NCBI GenBank assembly: GCA_002224055.1
Contig: AZLU01000042.1
Span: forward strand, 1-64,000
DNA from: Pezizomycotina sp. ARF18
Taxonomy: Eukaryota; Ascomycota
Direction of reading: 5' to 3'
Length of the DNA stretch: 64,000 bases
Below the pieces are notes generated by a model. It was not told where the DNA came from, did not search any database, and saw only the letters and a list, made by a program, of their open reading frames with translations. Shown piece by piece: positions 12,790 through 24,800 of this stretch. The translations under genes and the position numbers were made by a program. Positions within the stretch are counted from its first letter, which is position 1. Each line of letters begins with the position of its first letter.

Positions 12790-15700
12790 CTTCTTTCGCT
12801 ATATTCAACGTTGGCATTCTCACCTACGTATTTGACCGATGAGTAAGTGCCACAACCCTGAAAAAGGGGAGAGATACAAAGGACTGGACCCTCGGTCGAT
12901 AATAGACGGTACCTCGTTTAGGTTGGCCGGGAAAAAAGGCACAGAATTAGAAAGAGAGGAAAAACGGGATTATAGAAGAGGTTAGCGAGCCAGAGGCCTG
13001 TCTTGGGTTTGCATGGAGGCGGTTTGGGAAAAAGCTCTCTCCATGGTACTTAGAGTAGAGAGAGAACAGCGCTTTTCTCGCAAATTCTATGATGGATACA
13101 CGGACGTATATGGAAGATAGATCAGAAATTTTTTTCTTTCAAAAGCGAACAGAAAGAGACAACGAATGGTAAGTGAATGACAGGACAGTATATCGCTATT
13201 AGGGAGTAACAAAGATCTCTATACAGTATAAGGAGTCAAAATGTATTGACTGCTGTCTATTAAGGCAAGTATAGGATACATCAGGTACGTGTGATTTTGG
13301 TTGGCTGCTGCTCCGTATTAGTTAGCGGTCCCTTATTTATTTTTTTTTTTTGGTTGGTGGTGGCTAGAAAATCCCGTACCGTTTTTTGACGTACCTTGAA
13401 ACTGAGCCGAAAGGAACTTTTTTTTCTCCTCTGTCAGGTACAGAAAATTGAAACCCCTCCGGGCAAATCAAATCCTGTTTCGGAAATTTAAGAATGATAG
13501 ATTGACAAGTTCTCGTTCTGTCTAGTCCTAGTCTTTTATAAAGTATATTTCCCGTTTCGTTCTTATAGATATTTAACGTCCTTTGTTTTTCCCCATTTAC
13601 CTATGGAATTGCATCGTTGAGCAACATGAGAAAAGCCATACGAATCAGAATAGATTTAATAATAACGTATAAACTTTAAAAAGAAGAGAGAAGAATAGAT
13701 CCAACCGATTTGTGAGTTTATCCAGCCTGAATAGCGGTTAATCAATCGGTCGAATTGAGGTTGTATCGATTGTACCTGAATTTTGTCTGCAAGAAAAAAA
13801 AATTGCTTCAGCCAGAATCCACCCCCGCCTTACACTACCGGTCTTATTAGTACTTGTTTCCAATACTATAATTGTATTGCAAATTGATGTATCTTATGTC
13901 TTGTTGCGAATTTCGCACGAGTCTCTATTACTTTGCTTTAGCTTCTTTATGTTTTTTTTCTTGTATATTCCTCTTACGAAAATCCCCACTCAATACCACT
14001 TTGAGCTAATAACCATTTGCGACATCTCTTACAGCCCTTCGGTGAAATAAGGATGTAATTGAAGAGAGCACTGGCCGAGGTACGTTCTTTAGACTATGAT
14101 CTAGCTCTGGTACATGCCCGGAGGATGAAATTACCACGTTACTATAATATGTGGTTATAACGAAGAATTGTGTACGAAGTATTTAAACTAATTATAACCG
14201 TTCTTCGATTATCTCGCCAAAAATTAAATAAAAAAAATAATAATAGTATAAAAAAGGAATAGAAAAAAGAATACGGGAAAAAGAAAAACAAGCCTCAATT
14301 TGCCTCCCCAAAATTCGAACTTCTGGATTTTTTACCTGGAATTGATTTCGGATGATTGTTGGAATCAGCCAGTAAGAATCCTGGGTGGCCTGAAGCTGCA
14401 CAGCGCAGATTGCAGCGTGCATAAGTTACAACTCGTCTTCTTTTTTTTTTGGCCCTCCCCTGATATTCATTTTTGAGTATAGACGCAAGACTTAGTATAC
14501 GCTCTTACTACTTCCTACCACAACTTACTAACCTCTATGCTAGTGCTACTAGTACAAGGCGAGAGTCGTTGTTGTACACCAGAAAGGTGAACGGGATTGC
14601 GAGTTGTCCTTTTTCTTTTTCTTTTTCCTCTTTTTCCTTTTTGTTGAAGAAAAAAGGAAAAAAGGAAAGAAAGGAAAAAGAAATCAGGTCATAAACCAAC
14701 ACCTTTCGTTACTATGGACATACAACCGCATAAGAAATCTGCAGGAATGGAATAGAAAAGAGGAACTAACGTTTCCCGCAAGCGATCGCCACCTCGAGCT
14801 CTTCTGAGGTCTTCCTTGCTCTTGTCTGTCCTGCATGACCTTTCTCTCTGCAGGAGAGGGGGCACTATAACGTCTAACTGATGTGTATTGTATGTGTGTA
14901 ATTTTCGCAGCTTTTCCAAACTATTATTGCCTTTTTATTATTATTTTTCTTCTTGCAATACTTATTTCTTATATTCTCGTCTATACTGACACATGACATC
15001 TATCAGGGAAATACCTGGGAGAACTCGACTCTTCATGCTCTTCCCCACATTGCCTATTTTTCTGGTAAGGTCAGAGGGATTTCTTTACGGCGAACTGGAT
15101 GGACATGTTCCATAGGTCTTTCAAATTGTCCGCGTAAACCTTGTTAAACATCCAAAATACACCGTTTTTCCTCAAACGGACTCCGCTCCACATACCGGCA
15201 GCTGCTCCTTCTCGCTACAGCAAGCAATTCGAACCGGGACGAGAGTGTTCCTATCTTTCCTGACTGCGGGGAAGAGAGAAAAAAACAAAAGAAAGGATAT
15301 AGGAAAAGATAATACACGCTACTTTTCGGCCCCGCCTACTCGTTTGCCGTAGACTCCTTCCGCGCCCTAATTTTGTTTCTTTTCCTTGTATCTTTTTTTC
15401 GGTCTCTCTTACCGTAATCTCTTGTTATTTTTTCTTTTCTTTCCTGACTCTCTCTACCTTACCAATCTGCGTTACATTATTATCGAGAGAAACAAAAAAT
15501 CCTTCTTCCAGTTCTATTGAAAAGTCCTAAAACCCACTACCGGAGGACATGCCCCTGCAGGAGGATCCACAAGCCTCCTTTACTTATCCGCCTCTGACTG
15601 CTTTTACTGCTCTTAAAATTTTCCTTTAGATCTTACCAAGACGAAAAAAACAAAGAGGCGGGGATCATTAAATTTTCCTTGTTTGATCGAGAAGGATAAA

Positions 15701-17386
15701 CATTTTCTTTCCTTCTTGAACAAAATGCAGAATCAGGTAGGTACAAGATATGAAAAAAATGAGAAAAGTTAGTAGTGTTTCTGATGAAATCGGTCATAGC
15801 AATTGTTTCTCTCGAGGTGAAAGAAGCCTTCGGTAGAACTTTTTCTCTTGGTGTTGAAAAGGAAATTAAAAGAACGGGAACCATTTTCTCCACTTATCCC
15901 GTCCAGACCTGCCCAGGTAACCTCTCCTGCTCGCGATAAATAAAAAAAACGTACCAAATTCTTACATATAATCAATAAAGAAAATAATAATAAAGATGTA
16001 ATATAGCCAAGATTCTTGTATAACTGACCGTCTGTCTTATGGAAATCTAATCTCTGGGGTACATGAAAATATTAGACAAAAAGAAATGTAAGACTTGTTC
16101 TTAGGCAGTGTTTCTTTAATTTTATCACAGTGCTATTTTCTCTCTCCCTCTCTTTTTCTTTCTTTATTTCTTTCTTTCTTTTCTTTCTTTTATTGTGTTT
16201 TTCCTGTTTTCTTTTCTTCGATTGCGGTAAACCTGAATGAATCTCGAGTCAATTTTTTTTTGAGATGGTCTACGACACCACGCGATCCACAGAAAAATCC
16301 ATATAACACTAACACACGCGGTAGTTTACTCGCATCGCACCTTTAGAATACCCTAGCCCATTTCGAGGGCCACGTTTGGATGACGTGAATATGGTACGAT
16401 ACTTAAATATGTTGCTCATATTAATAAGATGATTATCTATTTTTTTTTTTTTACCACTTTATCTAATCAAAATCTGGATCGCCCGAAAGATTTCAGCGTA
16501 AGATTTATACTGGCCTCGACTTACCTCTATAGCTCCATTTCTCTGTTCCTTTATATATATTATTTTTTTTCTGGGCTTAAAAGAAAAAAATAAGCGCCTC
16601 TTAAAAGCCTGCTTGAAGTTTCTAGCGTGGGAGTGCTACTATAGCTAGAAATACAATTGTACAACGTCCAAAACTGCTTTTTCCCTGTTCTTCAGCAAGG
16701 CCGAGTAAACGGGAAAAACGTGAAAAAGCAAGAATTTCTCGATCAACGAGAAAGAAAAAAAAAACTTAACAAAATGCAGGTACAGGGATTCACTCAAGTA
16801 AAAAAAAGAAAAATAAAGTAAAACTATTGATAATAAATTTATTATTTATTACTATTACTATTAGAATTAGAAGGTATTAATAGAGCTATACTAAAGCTAA
16901 CTAATGGTCTTTTAACGAATATCATTGCATGATGGTAAAGTGAAAATGAAAGCTACACGATTCTTTTTTTAAACATCAAGATTAAAAGGAATAAAAAGAA
17001 GAATGTAAGTAAAACGTTGCTTTTGCAAAGAAGAGAGGTTAGAGGTAAGTGGGGAACATTTCGAACAGGGACAGTGGAGGAAGGAAGAATGTAGGTACAT
17101 TTGAGCTCTGGAGAGTATATGAAGAAAGCTGTTGGATGGTATATTAAGAATTAAAAGAAAAAAAGCAACATTAAGTATTATTTATTATTATTATTATTTT
17201 TATATGGAAGTGGCGCCATTTTCGCGCACCGTACAAAGAGTAAAGCATTAAAAGTATACATACGGCTGTATATATATATACAAAGAATTGAAAGAAAAAA
17301 AGTATATCAAGTAGGTCAATACTTGAAACAAGAAGAGAAAGTAGAAGGGGGGTGCCGGGGGAATAATATTTTTGGGGTATCCTTTC

Positions 17387-17409
17387 TTTTTTTTTTTTTT
17401 TTTTTTTTT
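17387..17409. repeat. Poly-T run of 23 bases
   Basis: Homopolymer in intergenic DNA. No gene boundary is visible beside it. Confidence 0.85.
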
Positions 17410-18546
17410 CCTTTTCTCCTCGCTATCGAGACATGAGTATTTATTTATTGTAATTAACATTAGAGCTATTAGTATTAGTAGTAAGTAAGTAGTAGTACTA
17501 TTTATTATCTTTAATTATTAAATATGGACATTAAGTAATATTTTTCTTGTCCTACCCAGTAAACCATATTATTCATTAAGTCTTCTTTTTTTTTGTGTAA
17601 ACTCGTGCGTTAAAAAGCAAAAGATGGTATCAAGAGAATTATTGAAAAAAGAAAAAAAAAAAAAATATGGAGGATATCAAAATGCAACATTTCAAAAACG
17701 CACAGGAAATAAAAAAAAAGGATATTTTCTTTTGGGCTGGTAGCGGCCAGGAACAAATGAATAGAAAAAATGAAATAAAATAAAATAAAATAAATGTAGA
17801 CCACGGTTAAACGTGTATGCAAAGAAAGACCCACGCTCGTGGGGTCTGACGGTGTGAGGGCGGCTCACGTGGACCAGTAAGATGTACAGGAGAGAGGAAT
17901 CTTGAAGGATAGGAAGAGGCCTCCGTTGGTAGATTGGAGAAAGTGGAGGAGAGATTAGAGAGGTGAAGGAATGTTCGAAGATGAAGTCGGAAGGCGAAGA
18001 GGCTAGAAGGAAGAGATGGTCAACGGGCCAACAAGCGTGGAGGTTAAAATAAATTATTGTGCTCCAAAGGACTGGGAATCTTTCGGAAGCACCGTAATAC
18101 TTCCGAGACGATGTTTCAGAAAGCTTTTTGATAGACGCTAAAGGAACCACATAAGGGGAATCAATAATATAAGGGAAAAAATAGAAGGAAATGTTGAAAA
18201 AAAGGAGAAAGGTCGAGACCAGAGACAGAATTTACACAAAGTGAAAATTTTTTACAATGATATTAATGATATTAATGATATGATGGGGGTAGCGTCCGAA
18301 TAATTATGGGTATGTTGACTGCAAATGACCAATGATGAACAGTGATAATGCTAGTGAGAAAAAAGAAAATCGAATTGTAAATGAGACCCAAGAACGCCTT
18401 AAAGAAAAAAAGGAGCTTAAGAAACAGTACCGTGTAACGTAGTTACACGATTTTGTACCCTTCGATCACCGATCTCAAGGTAGAGGCCAGCTCCGACGCT
18501 AATCACATGAAGGGGCTAAAGTATTCATTAGGCATAGACGTTTTCC

Positions 18547-20883
18547 TCAAAGGTGATGAAGCCGCAGTGTAGTTGCGGTAACTATAGAGTAATCTTCATC
18601 AAAAATCGAGCAGTCCGACCTTGAAAGATTAGGCGCTCGCCGAATTGAAGTGTCGGTGTAATCTGAGGAATCAGCGGAAGTAGCGCGAAACCTCTGAGCG
18701 CGAGCTCCGCTAGCACTGCTCTTGGATCCCCGTACCTACGAAGGACTTGGTGGCCTCGTCAGTAAGTTCGTGAACGAAGCGGAATTCGGTCTTGCTATCA
18801 TCGCTTTCGCAGGCCGAGGTTTACGAGAAGGGATCGGGACACGATCCTCCCACCCTTTCCATGACAATAGAGAGAATGGACTCGTTAATGTCTCTAAACT
18901 GACATATATCCAGGAGTTGGTGGAAGACTGGCGAGGGGAACCTTCAGCGTAGGAGTCTCAACCAGGGTAGGAGCATGGATAATCAAATCTCCAAGGGAGT
19001 CGTAATCTCGAACAGTTTCAACTCCATGGAGGCACCATGAGCCTCGATAGCTGAACGTGGCAGTGTCGGAAAGCACCTCAACGAGGTCCTCTGCGATGGT
19101 GGCTGGGAAGCCGAGCCCATAGCCGCATCGCTCGGATCTGACGAAAGGAAGCCGTGCTTCATGGAAACATTCCAGGCCACAAGGCGCATCCAATTGCGAG
19201 TGGCCAGCACGTCGGCTTTCTGGATATCGTTCGTGGTACTTTGAATGGGAAGCTCTCCGAGAGTCGAACTGTAGAAGCTTCAGCGAGTCTTGAGAACAGA
19301 AGTCTTCTCCTGATAAATCCAGGAGTCGATAACCGACTTGTACTTATAAAGACGGGTGAAGAGGAGGACGATGTTCATGAACCCGGCCATTATGGCTCAT
19401 CGGGGTCTTCCACAGTCGGAAAGTTAATGGTCATCTCGAGGCTGGTCGGCAGTTATGTTGAATGGCATTAGAACTGTTGTTTGAGAACCACGGTGATGTT
19501 GTTAGTTCGTTATACAATTTCTCTTCAAGTCTTTATACATATATATGTAGGTAGGTTTTTGAGCGGAATATGTAGGTGGTAAGGTTGGGAACGGATTTGT
19601 GCAAGGGAAGGAGAGAGAGGAGGATCGGAAATGTTGTGCGTGTCAGACGTACACATCAGTAATAAAAAGGAGCCAGAATAGTTTGCGTCGGGATTCGCTC
19701 TCCTTAGCAGAGAGGGAAGCATAGGTAGCTTCACGGTCGATCTTCATAATCTGGGCGAAGGCGATGGCTTCACGGAGGCACAGGGAGGCGGATCGGGTTT
19801 TGTTCTTATCGCGTAGTGGATGTGAAGAAAGAACGAGGTCATGATGGCTTCCGCGTTGAAGCATTCTCGGTAAGGGAAGAGCATTCTTAGTCTCATACAC
19901 TCGGCAGCGAGAACGCTGCCTGTGATGGCTTTGAGATGCTATCTTCGAATTCGAAGGTACAGTCGAGGCGTAGTTGTCCAAGCACCGCCGAACCAAGAGC
20001 GGTAGCAAGGGCATAGGCCTCAAGGTCCTTCTCTTACCCAGTTACCCAGGCGGCTCTTCAAGTCTTCTGCAAAGATGACCGGCCATACTGGTAGAGTCTT
20101 TGAGTGTAGATGTCGATATAATGGAACAGAACCTGTAAAAAAAAAAATGGAAAGAAGGGGAAATTCGTTAGTTCCAATGTTTCTGTTTCATTTGAAGTGA
20201 GAACATCATTTTATTTTATCCGATTTTGTACGTGTGTATATAAATATATATATATCACACATATCTATATGTCTCTCTCTATATATCTCTATACAGAGCG
20301 ATGATATAGATATATATATAGTTCGATATAACTTTTTTAATTGTATTATTATGATCAATATTATGATCGTTATTATTAATATTTTTTTTTTAAACCTCAC
20401 CCATTTTAAATATCTTTTTTTTTCTAAGTAATCTTCCTCTTCTTTCTTTCTTCTCTCTCTTCTTATTAAAACTATTTGTTAAGGGAAAAAGAAACGGGAT
20501 ATTCTGATTGGTTATCCCTTCGGGGTCGCGGGTTACCTTAATAGGAATACTACATCTCTTGGCCTCGGATACAGCCGCGGAAGGGCTAGGCTGGCACCGG
20601 AAATCCCGGAGCACGCCCTCTGTTCCTGGCGTCGGGTTGCTGCCCGTGTCGTCATCGCTCGAGCCGCTCCTGCGGCGCTTCCTCCACGGCCCTGTCCCTG
20701 CTTCCAGTCAACTTGACTCGAGTTGATGAGCTGGAAGGTCTTGACGCGGGGTTTCTTGTCCCGGTCTCAGGTGAGTTTTCAGAACGTGCAGTTAATTTTC
20801 GCCCGCGTGCAAGACTCGCAGGGTTGTTTACCGTCGCAGAAGATCTTGCGGACATTACATGAATCGCACGCCCGCTTGGACAT
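18547..20883 (-). CDS. Zn2Cys6 transcription factor, AmyR / maltose-activator-like (frame-broken)
   Basis: Nuclear DNA-binding regulator. The start at 20883 (MSKRACDSC) opens a perfect zinc cluster, with Cys at residues 6, 9, 16, 22, 25 and 32 (CX2CX6CX5CX2CX6C). A basic linker follows (KKPRVKTF). After an intron (20133-20536) comes the fungal-specific regulatory domain: VLFHYIDIYTQRLY, LEAYALATAL, then REAIAFAQIMKIDREATYA and RRKLFWLLFITD (19650-19760). A second intron (about 19474-19652) leads to INFPTVEDPDEP, VLLFTRLYKYKSVIDSW and ADVLATRNWMRLVAWNVSM (near 19150-19215). The wording of the middle domain is that of fungal AmyR and maltose/sucrose activators, which control starch and alpha-glucoside use. 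The C-terminal tail is Ser/Pro/Arg-rich, so the stop near 18547 is a guess. Several frame changes occur; the zinc cluster itself is intact. AmyR identity is likely, not proven. Confidence 0.82.
20133..20536 (-). other. Large AT-rich intron of the AmyR-like gene
   Basis: The donor GTAACC (20531-20536) and the acceptor TTTTACAG (ending at 20133) bracket 404 bases. These separate the DNA-binding region from the regulatory domain and join SIPIK to VLFHYIDIY in the expected frame. The intron is much longer than the 63-82-base introns of the other genes. It is filled with TA, TATC and CT microsatellites (20230-20345), so it has probably grown by repeat expansion. Confidence 0.7.
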
Positions 20884-21564
20884 CTTCCTCGGGACGGGCG
20901 TGGAAGATGAGGATGAAGACGTGGTTCCGTGTAGTTCTCCACTTTGCTAACTTTCGGTCGTTGAAATTGCTTGCTTCGGAAATTTCAGAGGTGTTTTTAA
21001 TGTTATAATTGTTCTGATAACTATCGAGAGCTGGGTCGATATTGTCGTACGATAGACAGGCAGCAGTAATATTATTATTGCTACCGAAGTAATTTATATT
21101 GTTTCGATGTTAATGGAATATCTCGTAATGCCCTCTCGTCGTCGTCGTTAGGACTCGTCACGTATAAGGACGGTGATGGTGAATCTGATATCGAAGAAGA
21201 ATAGAAGTCGAAAGGTGATAGTGGTTCGTCGTTAATAATCTCATCGAGGTCTGTGTTCTCTATTCTTTTTTATAATCTTGAAAAAAAAAAATAGGATCGG
21301 GGTAGGGTTATATTCATGAATGGATATATGGATATATATGGACCCTTGGGATAATAGAAACTGTATTGGAAGTAGTGCGTTAGGGAAGGAGGGGGGGGGG
21401 AGGGAACTCTTATGTTTATTTAACCACATTGACGGAGAAATATATAATAATTAATAACTTGGGTGTATAAAGCAAATATAGATGCAGGATTTGAACAGAT
21501 AAATGGAGGTCCTCTGCGGCTTCAGCTATGGAAACTCGCATCCTTGTTCTGTACCTTTTTTCCC

Positions 21565-21603
21565 TTTTTTTTTTTTTTTTTTTTTTTGACGTGAAGAGGG
21601 GGT

Positions 21604-21634
<31 letters not shown>
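21565..21634. repeat. T23 / A29 homopolymer inverted repeat
   Basis: A run of 23 T (21565-21587), an 18-base GC-richer spacer, and a run of 29 A (21606-21634). As single-stranded DNA or RNA this would fold into a long A:T hairpin. Confidence 0.85.
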
Positions 21635-21637
<3 letters not shown>

Positions 21638-21739
21638 TGAAGAAAATACTACTATAGTGAGGGTAATGAGTTTAAGGGAAAAAATGAAAAGGAAAAATAA
21701 GTGAGAGGAAGAAAAAAAAAGGAAAAACAAGGGGAAAAG

Positions 21740-21860
21740 GAAAGAAAAAAAAAAAATAAAAAAAAATAAAAAATTAAAAATTAAAAATTAAAAATAAATA
21801 AAAATCACAATATTTTTATTTTTTATTTTTTATTTATTTATTTATTATTTATTTTTTTGG
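21740..21860. repeat. AAAAAT / ATTTTT low-complexity palindrome
   Basis: An A-rich half built of AAAAAT and AAATT units (to about 21805) is followed, after CACAAT, by a T-rich half built of ATTTTT and TTTA units. The two halves are roughly complementary, and the only C and G are a few bases in the middle. Confidence 0.8.
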
Positions 21861-24800
21861 TATATTTTGAGGAAAAAGCAAATAGAATAGGAAAAAGAAA
21901 ATAAGAATCAAAACGAAGAAAAAGAAAAGAAACAGTGTCATCGTGGATGGTTGCTCAATTCTGCTAAGTGTTTGGCCCGTGCACTGACCAGCCATTTTAC
22001 AAGGCAGGGGAAAAAAAAAAGAAAGGCCGTTTCTCCCCCTCACGCAAAAGTAGTTTGACTATTGCTGAGAGTCTCATAGAGAGGTTACCCTTCTCTCGCC
22101 CAAACTAAGAGGCGAAGCAGAGGGTCGTTGGCTGTAAAAATACGAAGAGCCGTCCTCGGTGAAACCCCCTTAGGAAGTAATTCTCTTCCTGAGGGAAAGC
22201 AAAGCAAGCGAAACGAAAGATTCTCTTGTTCTCGTCAGAGAGAAAGCTCATCGAAAAGTGAATCTCAATTCGCCAATATTCACTATTCCCTTACTATTCA
22301 AGTTAAACGTATAAGTTTATTGCTTAAGGTTTACCACGAGGAACGGACCAGTAATATCAGGCAAATCGTTATAGGTACGTACTGCAGAATGGACTATAGA
22401 AAGTGAATAAGTCTAATAGACGAAAGAGCGAAATCCCTTGATCCATTTGACCGAAAGCTGAAAGTGAATAACTTAGTACTTCTTACTTAAGTAATCCAAT
22501 AGATCATAGGATATCGTTTTTGGTGTGCGAGCATCTATTACAGTTGACGTTGCTTGAACCCGTTCATTGAACAGAGAGAATAATAATGGAGTTTCTCTTT
22601 TTTCCTTTTTTTTTAATTTTTTTCTTATTTGTTTTTCCCCTAATCTAATCTATTTGCTTATATTCCATCGTTGGATAGAAATTACCCGTTTTGTCAGATT
22701 TAATCGATTTCAATTATCCGCTAATTTAACCCTAAACGGTAATCCGGGGTCCATATTGACGAGAAGGAGGTTTCGTCAATCTCACACTTTTCTTGCGCAC
22801 AGCCTAGTATTAAATCCATTTTCGGTGTATAATCCTTGTCGCTGTCTTATATAATCCGAGATCCCCCAAAGCAGGCGATCGGAAGAAGCTTTCAACGAAG
22901 ATTCCGCGGAGTGCGGGTAAAAGGAAAAGCAAAAGCGTAACGCGCGTGTCGTAAGGCCTCCAAGGTTAAGACAATTTTATTTTGAGGTATAAAAGATTGA
23001 TAGATGTCATACTTACTGACACCTTCCTTCGCCTGTGTAATTTATGCCTGTCATCGCTAGTCTCTGTTAGTGCTAAATATCAAATTTTTTTTCATTTTTT
23101 CGTTGATTCGAGATTGTTTTGCCCTCTTAGTAATCCTCCAAACCGGGAAATGATTGACGAATTAACGACAGAAAGGGGTTTCATAATCTTCGTCTCATGC
23201 TTGCGGAGACTTTTTCGGGTTAGAAACACTTATGGATATCAATCAAATGGAGAGTTTATTTTTCGTTATAGTAGATTAGAGCCCAGGGGTAAAATAATTG
23301 ACCGGTAACTGGCGATCGTAGAAGTGATTTCCAGTAGTCTCAGAGATTTTTGAGTGAGTGAGGTAAAATATCTTTTTTTAACCTCCCCTTCTCCACGTAT
23401 CATAATCAGCGCGTGAGAAAATGCTCATGCGGCACGCTTTGGCGGATACAAAAATGCTCAGAATTGACCGTATTCCATCGGCAGATGCTGTATAAAATAC
23501 TTGTAGGGCTCCAAGCTCGCCACGAAAGTATATTTGCTCCTAGTTTGGGGCGGCGCTCGCGCTCTGGAAATAAGTTAGCTGTTAGAATTATATATTACTA
23601 TATCATTATTAATTAAGGAAGAAGAAAAAAAAAATTTTTTTTTTGGCGCATGCAGGAACAATTGGGGCATGTTCATACTAAATGGGGGGTGAGGTATGTT
23701 CAAGAGTAACTTAAGACTTGATTGAGAGAACACGCGAACATGCAATTAATAATTAATTAATGAAGGCTGAAGAGAAACCATTTTTAACGTCCCGTGCCCT
23801 AATGTTCTTTGTCTGATCGACTACGTTTTTCTTCCTTTTTTTTTTTTTTTTTGAAAAAAAAATAAAAAAAATAAAAATAAAAATAAAAAATAAAAATAAA
23901 AATAAAAATAAGTAAAATAAGAGAAAAAAAGTGATAAGCAAAGCATACATACCTACTATTTCTTCAGGTGTACGCCTTTGAGAGTTTTCTATTCAATTGG
24001 AGTAGAAGGGATTTGAGTCAGCTTGACGCTTGTAATAATCAACGAATTGGATTGTAACTTACCAACGAGAATAAACGTTTGCTTCTAAAGGGAAATGAAA
24101 TATTCCTCTTCGCCACTTCTAGGATCTGGGAACGAAGGTGCTATCTTTAGAGAAAGATGTTGTCGTCTTACGGTCTCTTGCGCCAGCAAGAGGGGCTTTG
24201 ATTCGACAATATGGTTTCACCGACAATTAATCGAATGTTTTCCACATCGGGATTCAAATATAAGAAATTAGAAGAGGTACCACGAGTTTGTCGTACTGAT
24301 TACTGATTGAGGCATTCCATAGCACGAATTTGGTGGAACCAGTGGTACATTCGGTGATATCACGATGTTCAAAACATTATACCATCATGATCGACTATTT
24401 CTCCAATCATTTGCCTGAAGCTAACCCGTCGTGCCTTGGCGATGCTAACAGCAATTTTGAATTTGAGGCATGACGGCGTGGTTTATCGCCATCGCTACTG
24501 CAACCTATCGTGAAGGCTTCTGGAGGCCCAGAGCAGCGGTTTGCTTCCACGTTATGCGTTGTGCGCAATTTTTCTCTCCCGAGTCCGTTTTCAAAACAGT
24601 TTTAACTTTTGAGCCCCCCTTTTCGAATCGAAGGCTATCCAACCCAGCCCTACAGGGAGTTTCTGTTTGATTCTCCCGTCAATGCGGAAATAAAAAAAAT
24701 ATATATTAAAATAGGTGGGATAAATGTTCTCCTGGTAGCGATTTCATCCAGAATAATCCCATAAATATCTCTCTGAGGATATCGTGAGTGTCGCGAATAT

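Larger units (their letters stand above)
5968..18546. other. 12.6 kb without a recognisable gene
   Basis: The longest open frames here (for example 7970-8314, 11390-11689, 17692-18150) resemble no family I know and lie across low-complexity sequence. The block holds many pyrimidine tracts, poly-A/poly-T runs (9028-9064, 17387-17409), a G16 run (12774-12789) and two perfect hairpins (10361-10380, 12294-12326). From about 12.9 to 18.2 kb it is especially rich in A and T homopolymers and TTA/TAA repeats, as in old intergenic or decayed repeat DNA. Because genes elsewhere in the window are fragmented by missing bases, a short or poorly conserved gene could be hidden here. Confidence 0.55.

Noticed and set aside
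17692-18150. 152-codon open frame on the minus strand
   Set aside because: Crosses AT-rich low-complexity DNA; residues are dominated by F, Y and L with no domain.
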